64,000 nt of DNA from Pseudisothecium myosuroides (GCA_951799445.1 OX637296.1:20894001-20958000), one strand, 5' to 3'. Numbered from the stretch's first letter, positions 11,587 through 23,880 are shown. Notes: generated by a model not told the origin, from the sequence alone. A program made the numbers and translations.

Positions 11587-11856
11587 CACTATAAGAAACC
11601 CTTGTTTTAGATGACGAGCCCTAATTTATTATGACGGATTTTAGGTGATGTCAATGTTGACAACCCAAAATTTTTATGTCAACAAAAATGTACAATGTAA
11701 CATCAATATTGACAATCCAATGTTTTTATGTCAACATTGATGTTACATAGTACATTTTTGTTGGCATAAAAATTTTGGGTTGTCAACATTGACATCACCT
11801 AAAATCCATCATAATAAATTACGGCTTGTCACCTAAAACGGAGGTTTCTTATAGTG
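11587..11856. mobile_element. CACTA-type foldback MITE
   Basis: A 270-bp element starting CACTATAAGAAACC and ending GGTTTCTTATAGTG, close to the canonical CACTACAAGAAA terminus of plant CACTA (En/Spm) transposons. It is flanked by the 3-bp direct repeat CTC (11584-11586 and 11857-11859), as CACTA elements produce. The whole element folds back (e.g. TTAGGTGATGTCAATGTTGA near 11650 against TCAACATTGACATCACCTAA near 11795), with inner arms around ATGTCAACA/TGTTGGCAT. Confidence 0.85.
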
Positions 11857-12530
11857 CTCTCTCGACCACGTCAGATTCCTAATGTGGCGAATTCTCATAG
11901 TCCGGAAACTCAAGATAACTTGCGGCCCTCCCTTGCCCTCAATTCTCTTCTAATGCCCCCCCTCTTTGTAGAAAGCTTTCCAACAGTACCAAAAATGTGA
12001 TCAATTGACGCAAGATACATAAAATATATAATTTAGCAGAATTTAAGATAAAAAAATAAGTCCAAAATCTATAACTTTCGCACCATAGGTCCAAACGCCA
12101 CAAAACAAAGCTTGTGCACCCCTTCTGGCAAAGAACTTTCTAATGGTACCAAGAACATGACCAATTGACACTCGTTTCAAAAGATACATAATTTAGCATA
12201 ATTTAGTATAATGTCTAAGATCCAAAATAACTTCAAAATCCATAATTTTCACACCGTAGGTTCAAACCCTATGAAACAAAGCCTGTACACCCCTCCTTGC
12301 CAAAAGCTTTCTAATGATATGACGAATGTGACCAAGGGACACACGATCCAAGAGGTCTCAACATAACAAACAAACAAAACAAACACACTAACTTAAGATA
12401 ATTGTGTGGATAGATATCCAAATCCAAATACTACAATCATGGACCCGTGGTGCAGTTGGACGTTGTTATTACACTCATCATGTACAAATTATTGTATGCG
12501 GTGCACGCCACTGACACTCATACAGAGTAC
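11857..12530. other. AT-rich intergenic DNA with degenerate tandem motif
   Basis: No gene. Three loosely similar blocks of about 160 bp (near 11340-11470, 11990-12130 and 12190-12340) share 'AAGATCCAAAA', 'CCATAACTTT(T/C)ACACC', 'AAACAAAGCCT' and 'AAAGCTTTCTAATGGTACC'-like strings. This suggests a degenerate tandem array interrupted by the CACTA MITE. Confidence 0.45.
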
Positions 12531-12995
12531 TAAGGTAAAACAGCCTATTACAGACAAAATGAGAATTTTGCCCTCATGTCATTGCTTAAATTTTTAAATT
12601 TTTTTTCCACATAAAGACAAGTGATAGAAATGGCGAGAGCAATAGAAATTATTATTTTTTTGACAAAGTGTGAATTTGTTATGAATTTTTGAAGTGTTCA
12701 GCCCATTGGGCCTAAAACAGTCTCTAGACTATCCCAAAACCAACAAAAACTATATCCATAACGGTCATTTTACTCACCTAAAGCAGTCATAATATTTTCT
12801 AATATAGAAGCTCTAAAACAATCACTTCCTACAATGAATTAGCACTCAAAAGCTGGAAGTTTCTATTGTGGTCACTAATCACTCCATTCCGTTTTGATTG
12901 TGGCCCAAGTCTCATTCACATGAAGAAAACCATAATGGGGTCATTTGTAGGTGTCCACAATGGATCTTCTGTCCGTAATGGGCTGTTTTACCTTA
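12531..12995. mobile_element. TA-flanked MITE family M2, copy a
   Basis: A 465-bp element whose ends are inverted: TAAGGTAAAACAGCCTATTA on the left and TAATGGGCTGTTTTACCTTA on the right, with TA on both sides. The inverted relative at 19451-19923 shares internal blocks such as GACAAGTG(A/T)GAAAT.GC.AGAGCAAT. TA target duplication suggests Tc1/mariner-like mobilisation (inferred). Confidence 0.7.
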
Positions 12996-14244
12996 TATCT
13001 TCACCCCTCTACAATGAAATCTTGTTTCATTTGTGTCAAAAAAAACAAAAACTAAGGGAAGCAACCCATTTCCGACCACTTAAGCAAATTACACACATGT
13101 GGAGGGCACGTTTTTTCACTGGGGCAATTTTCTTGTATGCAAAAATAGAGTTCAGAAGGATTTTCTAATTTTCCAGATTTTTATTTCTCAAAATATAATT
13201 CTTGTGAATTTTTCAACAAAAGATTCTATTCCTCCCATATTTGTGATATAAGGTAGCAACACCCATAAGCGTTAGTGTACCCTGAAACCAACTCTAGAGT
13301 TCCCTTAAAGTGCTCCCAAAAGTTTCTTGAAACCGTGTCCATTCTTAATTGTGGTTGGTGGTCTCTGGTTTTTTTAGATTTTGGTGCTAGAATCGAGGCA
13401 GATTTATTAGAGTGCGGTATAGGGTGACCTAGGGAGTTGTACTTTGAAAATTTGTAGAAATTAGATGCCTTATCCAAAAATTCTATTTTTTTTTTTTGAA
13501 AATTTATGATTTTCAATTGCTTACATTGAAAAAATATTTTTTTAAGAAAAATTTGCCTCCAACTATATTGAATTCCTTATTTTGACAGTTATGGGTGTTC
13601 CTACCTTAGGGCTTGCTGTTTCCAACCATGGGCTGAAAACAAAATTGACCAAGGGGTGTTGCAATATTGAGAGTCTTGAAGCCAATCAAAATGCGTTACA
13701 ATTGCATCAGGAACCGCACCATAATTAATCATTGGTCATCTCCTTCTGAGCGAAAAGTGAACAATCTACGGCATAGCAAAAATGGAAGTTTGATCAGGAA
13801 TAGGTTGCCTTCTATATATCTTCACATAATCAAGATTTTCTAACAAGGGTGAGATACAGTAAAGGACAAAGGACACGGTCCTCTGTTTTCTCTCTTTCGT
13901 AGCACCTGTATCAGAAGAAAAACAGCCCTATTCAGTGTTGTTTTTTCCGGCGATTTGGTGCAAAATTGCACCAAAATTTTTGACCTAGCACCAAGCCTAT
14001 AGGAAATTTTTAGTAAAATTTTGGATGAAATCGCCAAAAAACTTCAAGTTCAAGAAAAATCTTGGATGAAATCGCCACATTGTGAATGAAAATAGAATTA
14101 TAGATACGTAGTATCACATTTTCTATCCAGTACGTGGATGAATGTTGGAACTTGGAGCACCACCGTAACATTTAATATCGCCACTTTGCCACTTCATGGA
14201 AAATGAAAAAAAAAACACTAGCCCTGTTGTGCACAAGATGGTAC
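12996..14244. other. AT-rich intergenic DNA
   Basis: No gene recognised. Near 13925-14035 there is a short palindromic patch around CGATTTGGTGCAAAATTGCA. The string TAACATTTAATATCGCC at 14166 resembles the terminus of the CATAACATTCAGTAGC MITE family, without a visible partner end. Confidence 0.4.
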
Positions 14245-15161
14245 AACATCTTGGATTTGGGGGGACAAAATGGATTTGGGCAAGCTTTTCCAGTCCCAAT
14301 ATTCATCATAATTTTTTGAAACTTTTTGTAAAGTTAGAAAAACACATTTTTTTTTGGGAATATAAATTTTATTTAAATTGGTGCCCAAGAGAAAAGATAT
14401 GGCACAAAAAGCCTTGTTTTTTAGGTGCTGCAGACATGACCACCCCACCACAAAAAAATAATTCTAAAATTTTAATTATTTTTTCCTTATAGGTTATAAT
14501 TTTATCTACATGGAAAGCTTTGATTCATTCCATTTACATTTGTTATGTGAAAGTTATGGACAATCTTATTCTTTGAGCAATTAGAGCATCTTTTTGAAAA
14601 AATAACTTGTAGGATTCATTTTTGAACTCAATTTTTCCAATTTTCCAAAAACGAAATGGTTCACAAGGTTAGGATCTCTTGCTAGAAAATCTAAGCATTG
14701 GGATTTGTGTATTCCAATTCCATCTTAGAGCTATTAATGATTTAGATTTTCCTTCAATCCTGAACCTAGTTCTACTTAACAATTTTTTAATGAGTGAAAA
14801 ATAAGTGTTTTTTTTCTTAAATATAATGCGTAGACTTTCAACTCAATTCTTCAACATAAAAAACTAGAAATTCAAAATTAGTGAGTGCAAATTTTTTAAG
14901 TTAAGATGATTCAAAGCCAAAAAGTCCAATCAAGCAAGGTGCAGCAAAACTTTTTTTCTTCACTTTAATGCAATGATATCGTGCAATCTATGCATTCAAA
15001 GTTTTTGAAATTTCTTCTACACTTCGTATACTAGTGTAGTGCAAGATCCTGCGGTAAGATATGTAAAAAAACAAATTTTAAAGCTTTTTGCACTTTGCAA
15101 TAGAAATGACAGTTTGAGTGTTTTTTAATGGAAATAAGGCCATAGGACTTTAGGGATTATT
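14245..15161. mobile_element. Degenerate TTAA-family element (E3)
   Basis: Shares internal sequence with 18155-19087 (inverted) and 52517-53450: a block with ATTTTTTGAAACTTTTTGTAA near 14312, GAAAGCTTTGATTCATTCCA near 14513, ATTAGAGCATCTTTTTGAAA near 14580, and the end GGCCATAGGACTTTAGGGAT. The left end is not clean (no TTAACCCC). The right end, GGACTTTAGGGATTA, has lost the exact GGGGTTAA terminus. Confidence 0.55.
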
Positions 15162-15896
15162 TCAATTCTTTTGAAAATGACAACTTGAATGCTAGCAATT
15201 AATACATGTTTCCTCAATTTTCTAATTGTGTCACCCTTCTTCAGCAAAATCTAACCACCCTTTTTTCCATTTTTGAAGGAAGCACCAAGATGGTGATTAC
15301 TAACATTTGGGCAAAACAATATGTTTCCAAATATATCATTCAACACAACAATATCACTTTTTAATTAATATGTTCATGCAGCTTTCTTCAAATTTGACAA
15401 TTTCATCCATATCTTTTTTTAAATGAAATAAAATTTATTAGGCTAAATTTAGTAAAAAACTCCAATTTTCTATAGTCTATACTCTTGTTGCAAAGACCTT
15501 TCAATCAAGGTTTTTTTTTTACTTAGAGTATTCACACACTTCAAAAATTTCCATAACTAAATTGAAAAATTATATATTTTTCAATAAATTTTAGACATGG
15601 TAAATTAAAGCAAAACACTTCTGCAATATGATTTTTCAAAAGTTTTAAATCAATTGAAGATTTTTATAATTCAATCAAATTTATTAGTGAAAAATGCTTC
15701 TGATAGAACTAAGATTTTTCAAGATTCTTTAATACTAAGCAGAATGACATTTTTTTTTAATATTTTGGTAAGAATTTTCCAAATTTAAAAATTTATTAAG
15801 TAAATTATTATTAATTAAAATATAATTCCGAATATTTATAATAACTATAAATTTTTTCCAAAATCTCCAAAAATTATAAAAATTAATTTATAAATA
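15162..15896. other. AT-rich intergenic DNA
   Basis: No gene recognised; very AT-rich and of low complexity. Confidence 0.5.
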
Positions 15897-16633
15897 GGTT
15901 GTTGCAAGAAGAAACACATGCTGTTTTTGGCTCAAAACGGCTCAAGTAGACGAGTATCGCAGTATTGTGACTTTTGGAGTAAAATTTCTAAAAATAAAAT
16001 AAAATATGAATAATTTGTGATAAAAGCATTCTAAATAGTATATGTGTAAAAATTCAGACCTAGAAAATTTTATCTCTACGTATTATGCACATTCAATGAA
16101 TGATGGAAAATGCAAGAAAATAGATACTTTGGAATTTGATTTTTAGAAAATAGTAAAATAATTCAAAAAAATAAAAATAAAAATACTTTTTTTTCTAATT
16201 CGAAGATGCTTTTTTTCATCGATTTGCACCATCAGGAAAAAAAATTGTGTTCTCTACATGAGCACAAAGGTCACTTTGAGCACGTGTAGAAGGTAGAAAC
16301 TATATAGTTTTTAAAAATCTCTTTGTAGACTTGTATAACTTTAGTAGAAGTCCTTGTATTCAGATTTTGACCTTCAAATTTGCATTTTTGATTTGGAAAT
16401 AATACTACCCCCCCTCGAATGGCCAAGGTAGACATCCAATTGGGGGCAATTTAAAAATAATAAACTAATTTTAAAAACTTGAAAAAAATTAATCACTATC
16501 TATAACTACCATGTGTACCTTTATTTCAAATTTAATAAAAAAACATACTTATGATGCAAAAGCTATGAGCAAAAAACTACCTGTCCAAAGGGAAGGGAAC
16601 TCAAAAGAAGATAAGTATTTTCTGCAACGACCC
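15897..16633. mobile_element. MITE family M3 (GGGTTGTTGCAAGAAACAC ends), copy a
   Basis: Left end AGGTTGTTGCAAGAAGAAAC, right end AGTATTTTCTGCAACGACCC (inverted), about 737 bp. Relatives of similar length lie at 27683-28428 and 30454-31182. The shared interior includes CTCAAAAC.GC then TATCG..GTGACTTTTGGA, and TTGTATAACTTTAGTAGAAG. Target duplication is uncertain (AAAT or AAATA). Superfamily is not assigned; a GGG terminus would fit PIF/Harbinger. Confidence 0.6.
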
Positions 16634-18154
16634 AAATATTTATACATTTTTTAATATTTCCATAATTATTTGAATATTTTTGGAAAATACTATAATAATT
16701 ATAAAACTTTAGAATCATATTTTAGTCAATTATATTTCACCAATAAAATTTGAAAATTCTTGAAAATTCTCAAGAAAAAATTCTATTTTTTTTTCCAATT
16801 CTCATTCCCTTTACAAAAGAATCTTTGAAAAATTTGGTATATAATAAAAAGAATTCACTAATAAATTTGATTAAATTATAAAATATTCAAAAATTATATT
16901 TTATACAATTGTATTACTTGGACCTCAATGTATCCAAATATTATTTGAAATCTTTAATCCTCAATTACTCCCTTAAGCACCATACATAAGTGTAGATTTT
17001 GAACAAGGAATGAACAAAAACGCATTCCCAAACTCATTGAAATGCCTTTCTTCATCTATCAATTTGTTTTAAAGATTCTTGTAATAGTTCTTTATCATTT
17101 GTATAGTATAGCTATGAAGATTTTGCTTTGCAAATATTCTATAATTCAAAGGATATTGGTAGATCTAGCCTTGAAAACTTTTTCGGTTTAAAAAATGACC
17201 ATTCAAAAACGACTTGAATCAAAAAATAAAATAAAAATCTTCAAAAATCACTATGATTACAATTTAGCATTTTGAATATATAGAAAAAAATTCTCACAAA
17301 AATCATAAATATAAAAAACTACAATTGATTTAAAAAGGAATTTTCAATTTCTGACTTTAAATTTTGTTGTAAAATATTGGTTTGTTTATTTATTGATCTA
17401 ACCATATAGATGTGATCTATAAATCATGCTTTACAATTATCGTTTCAATTGGGAGTCATCATTAAAATAGTGTTCTAGGTTGCGTTTTATAATAGATCTT
17501 TACAATTTTGGAAAATTGGACAACCCATTTGATCCTTTAAAGGTTAACTATAGCAATTTTTGTAAGTATACAAAACATTTTGTAAGACACACACTTCAAT
17601 ATTGATACACTTAATTTATTAATTCATCAAATCTTAGAGCAAACAACTATGGTCGCATGCAAATTGGAAGTCCATCACAGGCTCATACACAGCTCAACTT
17701 TTTAAATTGACTTATAAAAAGAATCCTTATTGACTTGAAGCTTCATAAGAGCAGAGATGCTCTTTCACTAGGAAGGGCCCAACTTGGTCTATGACAAGCT
17801 CGGGTGTTAAGTTTGGATACCCCACTCGTAACTTAGAAGTGAGCCTTGTCTACCCAACCATGTGGAAAATGCAATCTTTTTGCCATCCTCGTGAGCCCGC
17901 TTGCAAAATGCGGTTGGGATTTGGCTAGCAAAATCCCTTGGCCATCCAATTTGCAAGCCAAATAGAATGGACTGCCCTACTAGCACGGTGGCCTAGAATT
18001 GCCAATCAAGTTTAATGCAACTCTTTGGATGTACGTAAAGATTGGTGCACTTAGGCATTGTGCATTGTAGACTTTAGTGTCACTGCCAATCACTTTCAGG
18101 GAAGGTGCGATGATTACATTCCTCATTTTATTATAAGCTGTTCAGCCCGCCCTG
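16634..18154. other. AT-rich intergenic DNA with a possible element end
   Basis: No gene recognised. GATCCTTTAAAGGTTAAC at 17531-17548 looks like a worn TTAA-family right end, but I found no matching left end. The stretch 17820-18080 (with GCTTGCAAAATGCGGTTGGG, and TTGCAAGCC) resembles 19095-19230, as if one older element had been split by the insertion at 18155. Confidence 0.4.
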
Positions 18155-19087
18155 TTAACCCCTAAAATCCCAAGGCCATTTTTTTTTTGCCAAAAACAAC
18201 TCAAAACTGCTAGTTTAGTTGCGTTCATCCAAGAAAACAAAATTAATATACTTTTTAGAATCTGACCGTAGGATCTTGTACTTTACTTGTCCCAAATCAT
18301 GTATTAAAAATTTCATGAAGTTTGACCGTATAGATTGGAAGATAATAGCATTCAAAGTTAGACAAAAAATATTTTTTTGAACAGTGACCTGCAATTTAAG
18401 ATGACTTTGACCTCCATTTGTGGAATTTTTTTGCACTATAGACTTAAAATTTGAGTTTTATTGTGTTGAAGACTTAAGTTGGAAGTCTAGGATAAAAATT
18501 CCAAAAAAACAACAACTTGATTTTCATTCTTTAAAAAATTGTTTAATAGAAATAAGTTCAAGATCAAAAGAAAAAATAAATAGTTAATAGCTCTAAGATG
18601 GAATTGAAATACTATAATTCCAATGGTGGGATTGTTTAAGCAAGCAAAATTTACCTTGTCAAAACAATTCTTTTGGAAAAAATTGTGAAAATTGCATTCA
18701 GAAATGAATCTTATAAGTTATTTTCTCAAGAAGATGCTCTAATATGCCTGAAAAATAAGACTACCCATAACTTTCACATAACAAATCCAAATGGAATGAA
18801 TTGAAGCTTTCCATATAGATAAAATTATAATTTATGATAAACATTTTATTTAATTTTAAATCTTTTTATGTAAAGAGGTTTCTGCCCGCTGCATTAAAAA
18901 AGAACCTAATGTGCCATTACTTTTGCTTCCAGGCATCAATTGAAATAAAAATTATATTCACAGAAAGCTAATGTGTTTTTCTATCTTCACAAAAAGTTTC
19001 AAAAAATCATGATGAAAAGTGAGGCCATAGGAGCCTATCCAAAATCCATTTTGTCCCTCAAAGGGACAATGAGACTTTAGAGGTTAA
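18155..19087. mobile_element. TTAA-flanked MITE (E4), 933 bp
   Basis: TTAA at 18155-18158 and 19084-19087. Ends are TTAACCCCTAAAATCCCAAG and ACTTTAGAGGTTAA. It is almost the same length as the element at 52517-53450 (934 bp), with matching interior (CTCTAAGATGGAATTGAAAT / ATTCCATCTTAGAGCTATTA types) in opposite orientation to E3 (14245-15161). Only small frames; no transposase. Confidence 0.75.
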
Positions 19088-19450
19088 CATGCCAACTCCG
19101 GCTTGCAAAATGATCCCCATTTGCAAGCCAGAGTCAGTTTGCAAGTCGATTGGTGCAACTAGTCATCCAAAATGCAAACCCAGTGGGGCACTTTTGCCAG
19201 CCTCAATGAAGAAGTCATCTAAAATGCAAGACAGGTGGAGATGTTCTAAGCTCAGGCCAACCCTTTTCATATTTGGGGTGAATAGTGCTAATGTGATCCT
19301 TGAGAGGTCGAGGTGAATAATAGTTGTAAAAAAATTGTGATTCCCTAGGGTCATGCGAGCGGGTCTTGTAACATTCAATAGCCTTTAGAGAAACTAGCTT
19401 TTGTTCTTTTGAGTCTTCAACCCAAAGTTTCTCTGTGATGATATAACAAA

Positions 19451-19923
19451 TAAGGCAGAATGGTCCATCATGGTCAAATGACCCATGACGGACACCTAAG
19501 GATTGATCCCATGATGTTTTTTCTCAGTTTATGAGATTTTGAGCCACAATCAATGTCTTACCTAACACTAATGGAATAATTAGTAACCTTGTTAGGAACA
19601 CCCAACTATTTTAATGTAAATCATTGTAGGAAGTGACCTGTAAGGCCTTTTGTGTTAGAAAATATTGTGACTGCTTTAGAAGAGTAAGGTGAACATTATG
19701 GATATACAGTAGTTGCATGTTGGTTTTAAGGTACTCTACATACTCTTTAGGGCAAAACACTTCAAAAAATCATAGCAAATTGATACTTTGTTGAAAAAAT
19801 ATAATTTCAATTGCTCTTGCTATTTCTCACACTTGTCTGTATGCAAGGGTAAAATTTTAAAAAAATCAGCCATGGCATGAGGGCAAACTAGCAATTCTAA
19901 CCACGATGGGTTGTTTTACCTTA
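19451..19923. mobile_element. TA-flanked MITE family M2, copy b
   Basis: Left end TAAGGCAGAATGGTCCATCA, right end ACGATGGGTTGTTTTACCTTA within TA duplicates, 473 bp. It is homologous to 12531-12995 in inverted orientation (AGCAATTGAAATTATATTTT-type interior). The left terminus is more worn than that of copy a. Confidence 0.65.
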
Positions 19924-20243
19924 TGCATTAGAAGGTGAATGGTCCCTGGCCTCCCTTTGAGAATTTGTACTAGATCTGTGAAGAATAGATTGTTGCTGAA
20001 TTTTTATTTCAGGAATTTCAAAAAAAATTCTCGAGAAAAATAAAATTGAACACTCACTAGTATGTTGTTCCTTGATGTGGCCGCCCCCAATCTTTGGGAG
20101 AACATCTATGATGGCATGATTACTATTCACCATTCTTGCCACGTGCCCTATAGCTACTGTTGGGTGCAGAATATTTCACATCCTCTTGTTAAAGAGTACT
20201 CTGTTTCCTCTCTTTCCTAGCACCTTCAACGAACTGTATCGCC

Positions 20244-20392
20244 GTTAAAAGCACTTCAGGCCGATTCTGCCGTTTTCAGAGGTACATTAATGTGGCAGAA
20301 TCGGCCTTGGAATGCAGAATCGGCCCTCCCTGCCGATTCTGCATTCCAGGGCAGATTCTGCCACATTAATGTACCCCTGAAGTGCTTTTAAC
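20244..20392. repeat. Long hairpin H1
   Basis: Arms GTTAAAAGCACTTCAGG (20244-20260) plus 20281-20324 pair with 20332-20375 plus CCTGAAGTGCTTTTAAC (20376-20392). The left arm carries a 20-nt unpaired insert (20261-20280) and the loop is about 7 nt. The motif GCCGATTCTGC/GCAGAATCGGC occurs repeatedly, both within and between the arms, so alternative foldings exist. Confidence 0.85.
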
Positions 20393-20403
20393 GCCAGGGA
20401 ACA

Positions 20404-20489
20404 GTCTGCGCAGGGCAGATTCCGCCTTGTGCGCGGTCATAGGGCTCGCCCCATGGCCGCTTACAGGGCGGAATCTGCCCTGCGCAGAC
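20404..20489. repeat. GC-rich hairpin H2
   Basis: GTCTGCGCAGGGCAGATTCC + GCC (20404-20426) is the exact reverse complement of 20467-20489, with a 40-nt loop (TTGTGCGCGG...). It begins 12 bases after H1 and shares its GGCAGATTC core, so both probably belong to one composite foldback element of about 250 bp. Confidence 0.85.
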
Positions 20490-20849
20490 CGCTCCCTAGT
20501 ACGTTTCTGACTATTCTGAGTATATAAAAAAAAAACAGGGAGTTCTGGATGTTGGAGGAGGCCTCGTGGGAGCCAGTTCTCTCGTGAAACAAGAATCCTT
20601 GTTCAATTCAGGCTTCAGTAACTTGGACCGCAACGTACGGCAACCAACTACTGTAGCTTATTGTGACGGAGTTTCTGACTTCAGTAGTTCAGCCTGGGCC
20701 CGCCGGCGCCACTTGGAGTGCGAGGCGGATTGTGTGGAGGAGTGCTCTCGTGCTGTAGGGACTGGACTACTGGAGGGAGTGCTCTCGTCACTCTGGTAAC
20801 TAAACTGACGTCCGCCTTTTTGGTAACGACGGAGGTCACGCTGAGGGAC

Positions 20850-23670
20850 GGAAGGAGTCCTCTGTTTTCTTGCTGCTTGTTGCAATATTTAAGGCCGCAA
20901 CGCACTCCAGTCTCAGTTCCATAGCGAGCTCCCCAGCTCCCATACCCACGTACTCAACCTTCCCTCACTCGTCCCCCCCTTCTCAATGGTATGGTTCTAG
21001 ATTGCTCTCATGAAATATGCTGTATATCGATCGCACTTGCACTCTTGATTTGCAATGGGAATTAAGTTGCTTGCTGGTCGAATTCTTAGCTATGGCATCG
21101 GAATTATTTCGTATTGATTGCGGGTGGTTCTAGTATTGGTGCAGGGGTGCAGTCATTGGAGGTGGTGGTGATCACAATTCTGTGAAGACCAGCAAAAGGA
21201 AGGCAGGCAGCGGCAAGAAGTGGCCGCTCGTTCTCAACGATTTGTAAGCCTGATCGGTGCAAAAACTCTGTCTCTCTGTCTGTCTATTCTGAACGCTCCG
21301 TCTTGCTTGTGCACGGTGCTGAATGGGCGTGCTTGTGGTGGTCCGATGAATATGTGGTCGGAATTATTTGCTGTAATGGAGATTGGAATTGGAAGGGGGA
21401 CCTGTTACTAGTATCTTCAACTTCTTGTCCTCTGTTTTTCCCACTGATCATGAGGACCAGCAGGTCGAGTTTGTGGACTTCAAGTACACAGAGTCCGTCC
21501 TTCAGGCTTCAGTGGTAAGAAATTTACGTTGAGTGCGGCTAGTGCATTGAACTTATGGAAGACAGTAAGTTAGTTTAAACCGGGCACGGTGTCATGGTGA
21601 TTTGCATAGTGACTGCGAATTTTTTATGTATGTTTACCTGGGAGGTACCTTGTTCACGTACCTTCAACACCTTGATTACCTCGATCACCTTGGTCACCTC
21701 GGAGGTACCTTGGAAGGATCTTGCTTTTGGATGTTTAACAGGAGAGATCTAATGTTTGCAGGCAGGAACGGACAGTTAAAATGGCAAGCACCTCAAATTC
21801 CGCATACGTCTATCTAGCTTGTACTCTTTGTAATGGACAGTACTGGGACACTATTGTGTGTTGATCTGGTTTTCTTGGCTAGGAGCCACCAAATAGCTGG
21901 TGCTTCTAGGGAATCCCAAAGGCAGTCGCGTCTTGCTTTGTTAATGTCATTCTGTATTCTTCCACAGACTATCCATGGTTTAGTTGTTTCGGAAGTCCAG
22001 TTTAATTACTTGTTGTGGGCGAGTTTGTTTAGTATGTTACTGCACCTCACACCTTTTTCCCTCGCGACAGAAAGAAGTGCAATATCTTAGTGTTACTTCA
22101 TGGCCATTTCCAACTTAAACTTTAAGGTGTTTTTTCTGCAGTACCAGTGTATACGTCTTGGCTCCACATAGAGCCTCTCGGTCTTTGGGTATTTGAATAT
22201 CTTTGATAACTACCTTACCAATTCCCAAGTTGGAATGATTTTTGAGGTTATTATTTACTTATTAGAGCTCACTGTTATGTCTTTATTTTGGAAGAAGTAA
22301 CTGAATAAGATTAACAAGGGATGCTGGCCATGGGATATGCAGAAATGTTACAGACGAAGTGCCAGACAACCCTAATTTTGATCTGGATCATGTCTTCTCT
22401 ACCGACTCTGCAACTCGGAGGACAACACCTCGAATCTATCAATACCTGGCGGATCAAGAATGCAATGGCCCCTCTCCTCGTAACTTAGTTGACAGTAGCC
22501 GGGCATGTCAGACTCCAGCGTTTGAAGGATGGGTTTCAGGAGGACAGGAAGACACAAATACGGTCCCATGCAGCTCTTGAAGTTGGCCAAGCAAGAGGAA
22601 AATGGTGAGTATTTTGAATGTGATTTTGTTTCATGTGGTCTTTTTTTGTAGCAACCGCGTGGGCAAAGTGCGATGCTAGCTGAATATGTAAATGAGTTTA
22701 CTTTTTCAAAAGACCCATTGTGAATGTCCCACAAGGAAGGAGAAATTGATGGATGTGAGAAACTGGTTGTTTGGTTATAATGGAAACCCAAGTGCACCTC
22801 CCAATGAACTCGTTTTCTGTGGCTGAAACTGTGGACGCAGATCTCCTACTGGTTTATCCGAAGGCCAAAGTCCAAGCAAATCGCATCACCACCGAGCAAT
22901 ATATCTTTGTTGTCAAAAGGTTTCTGTTTTGGTACGAGGTGATCGAAAATTCTATGGCAGACGTGCCTCACTCACAAGCGTTTGCTCGCCTTCTACGTCG
23001 GTTAAGTCGAGAGTTGAGATCTCCACCTCGTAGTGGTTTCCAGTTAGCCTATTGCTCAGATCTTTGTGATTATCTCGAATGTTTGGACGAAATGCTACGT
23101 GATATTGAGGAGACAAGGGAGAGCCTGAAAGCTAGTGAGGTGACTTTGAGTCCAGATGTTGAATATGTTTATGTTGGCAGGAGCATTGACATCTACGTCC
23201 AATGTCTAATTGCAGCGGCCACTGACCTCTAATTGACAGTAATTACCACTGAACACAGTTACTGCTATTAAACATACATTGTTTTATTAGATCTTATTGG
23301 CAAGTGAAAGAGGATTTCAACGTAGCTTTGCATGCATTATTTGGACACCACGTGAATAAGTTTAAAAGAAAAATTTAAGCACAGGCTTTAGGTGTACCAA
23401 AAAACAACAATAGACTCTCGTAGACATTTATGTTTTGATTTTGTACATCTTGTGTAATCAATATTAAGGAAAAATTGACGCTTTCAATCCAAATGGAAGT
23501 GTTGCATCTGGGGCAATATTGATTATAGGTGCACATACCTTAATTTTCAATCATACCTTGTGGTACTTATCTTTGTTGTTTGTTTTTGGGGTGTTCAAAT
23601 CTTGGATGGTCATTGACAGGGTACAAATATATAGTTGGGTCTAATAATTTTACAAATTGCCTATTGTGTC
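20850..23670 (+). repeat. Duplicate block: gene X, copy 2
   Basis: Homologous, in reverse orientation, to 8165-5400. Homology runs from AGTCCTCTGTTTTCTTGCTG, through all exon-like blocks, to the tail around 23635-23670. After that this copy diverges into the 17-kb segment, while copy 1 continues directly into cyclin H. Confidence 0.8.
20890..23231 (+). pseudogene. Gene X, copy 2: unrecognised gene, frame-shifted
   Basis: It has the same exon-like blocks as copy 1. IFNFLSSVFPTDHEDQQVEF and VDFKYTESVLQASV end at a GTAAGA donor at 21515. A block at 22345-22617 follows an ATATGCAG acceptor and ends before GTGAGT; it contains VPDNPNFDLDHVFSTDSATR and RACQTPAFEGWVSGGQEDTN. The terminal frame, 22771-23232, carries SVAETVDADLLLVYPKAKVQ and YLECLDEMLRDIEETRESLK. 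A missing C near 22567 (GGTCCCATGCAG here, one more C in copy 1) shifts the second block to an early stop. A TATA-like ATATTTAAGG precedes a CT-rich leader (20885-20995), so a promoter may be retained. Family unknown. Confidence 0.5.
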
Positions 23671-23880
23671 ATTTAAGTTTTTTTACAATAGTATAGATTA
23701 CAATTGACATTTTTTGTCTTGCATAATTAACATTATGCAATTCTTACTCAATCCCAATCAAGCATACCATCACAAAGTTTGAACCTTCGGTTTGTCAACA
23801 GTTATCATGTGATTATCATTGTTTCATGCGTCGCACGTTAATGTACAATTTAGCGCATCATTCATGCATAAACTTTGTGA

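Noticed and set aside
10400..20000. CRISPR-like or satellite array in the AT-rich region
   Set aside because: Repeated strings here are termini and interiors of dispersed MITEs or degenerate long repeats, without regular spacing; the genome is eukaryotic.
20566..20799. 77-codon plus-strand frame beside the hairpins
   Set aside because: Antisense frames are open over the same GC-richer stretch, there is no motif, and no counterpart beside X copy 1. Best explained by composition.
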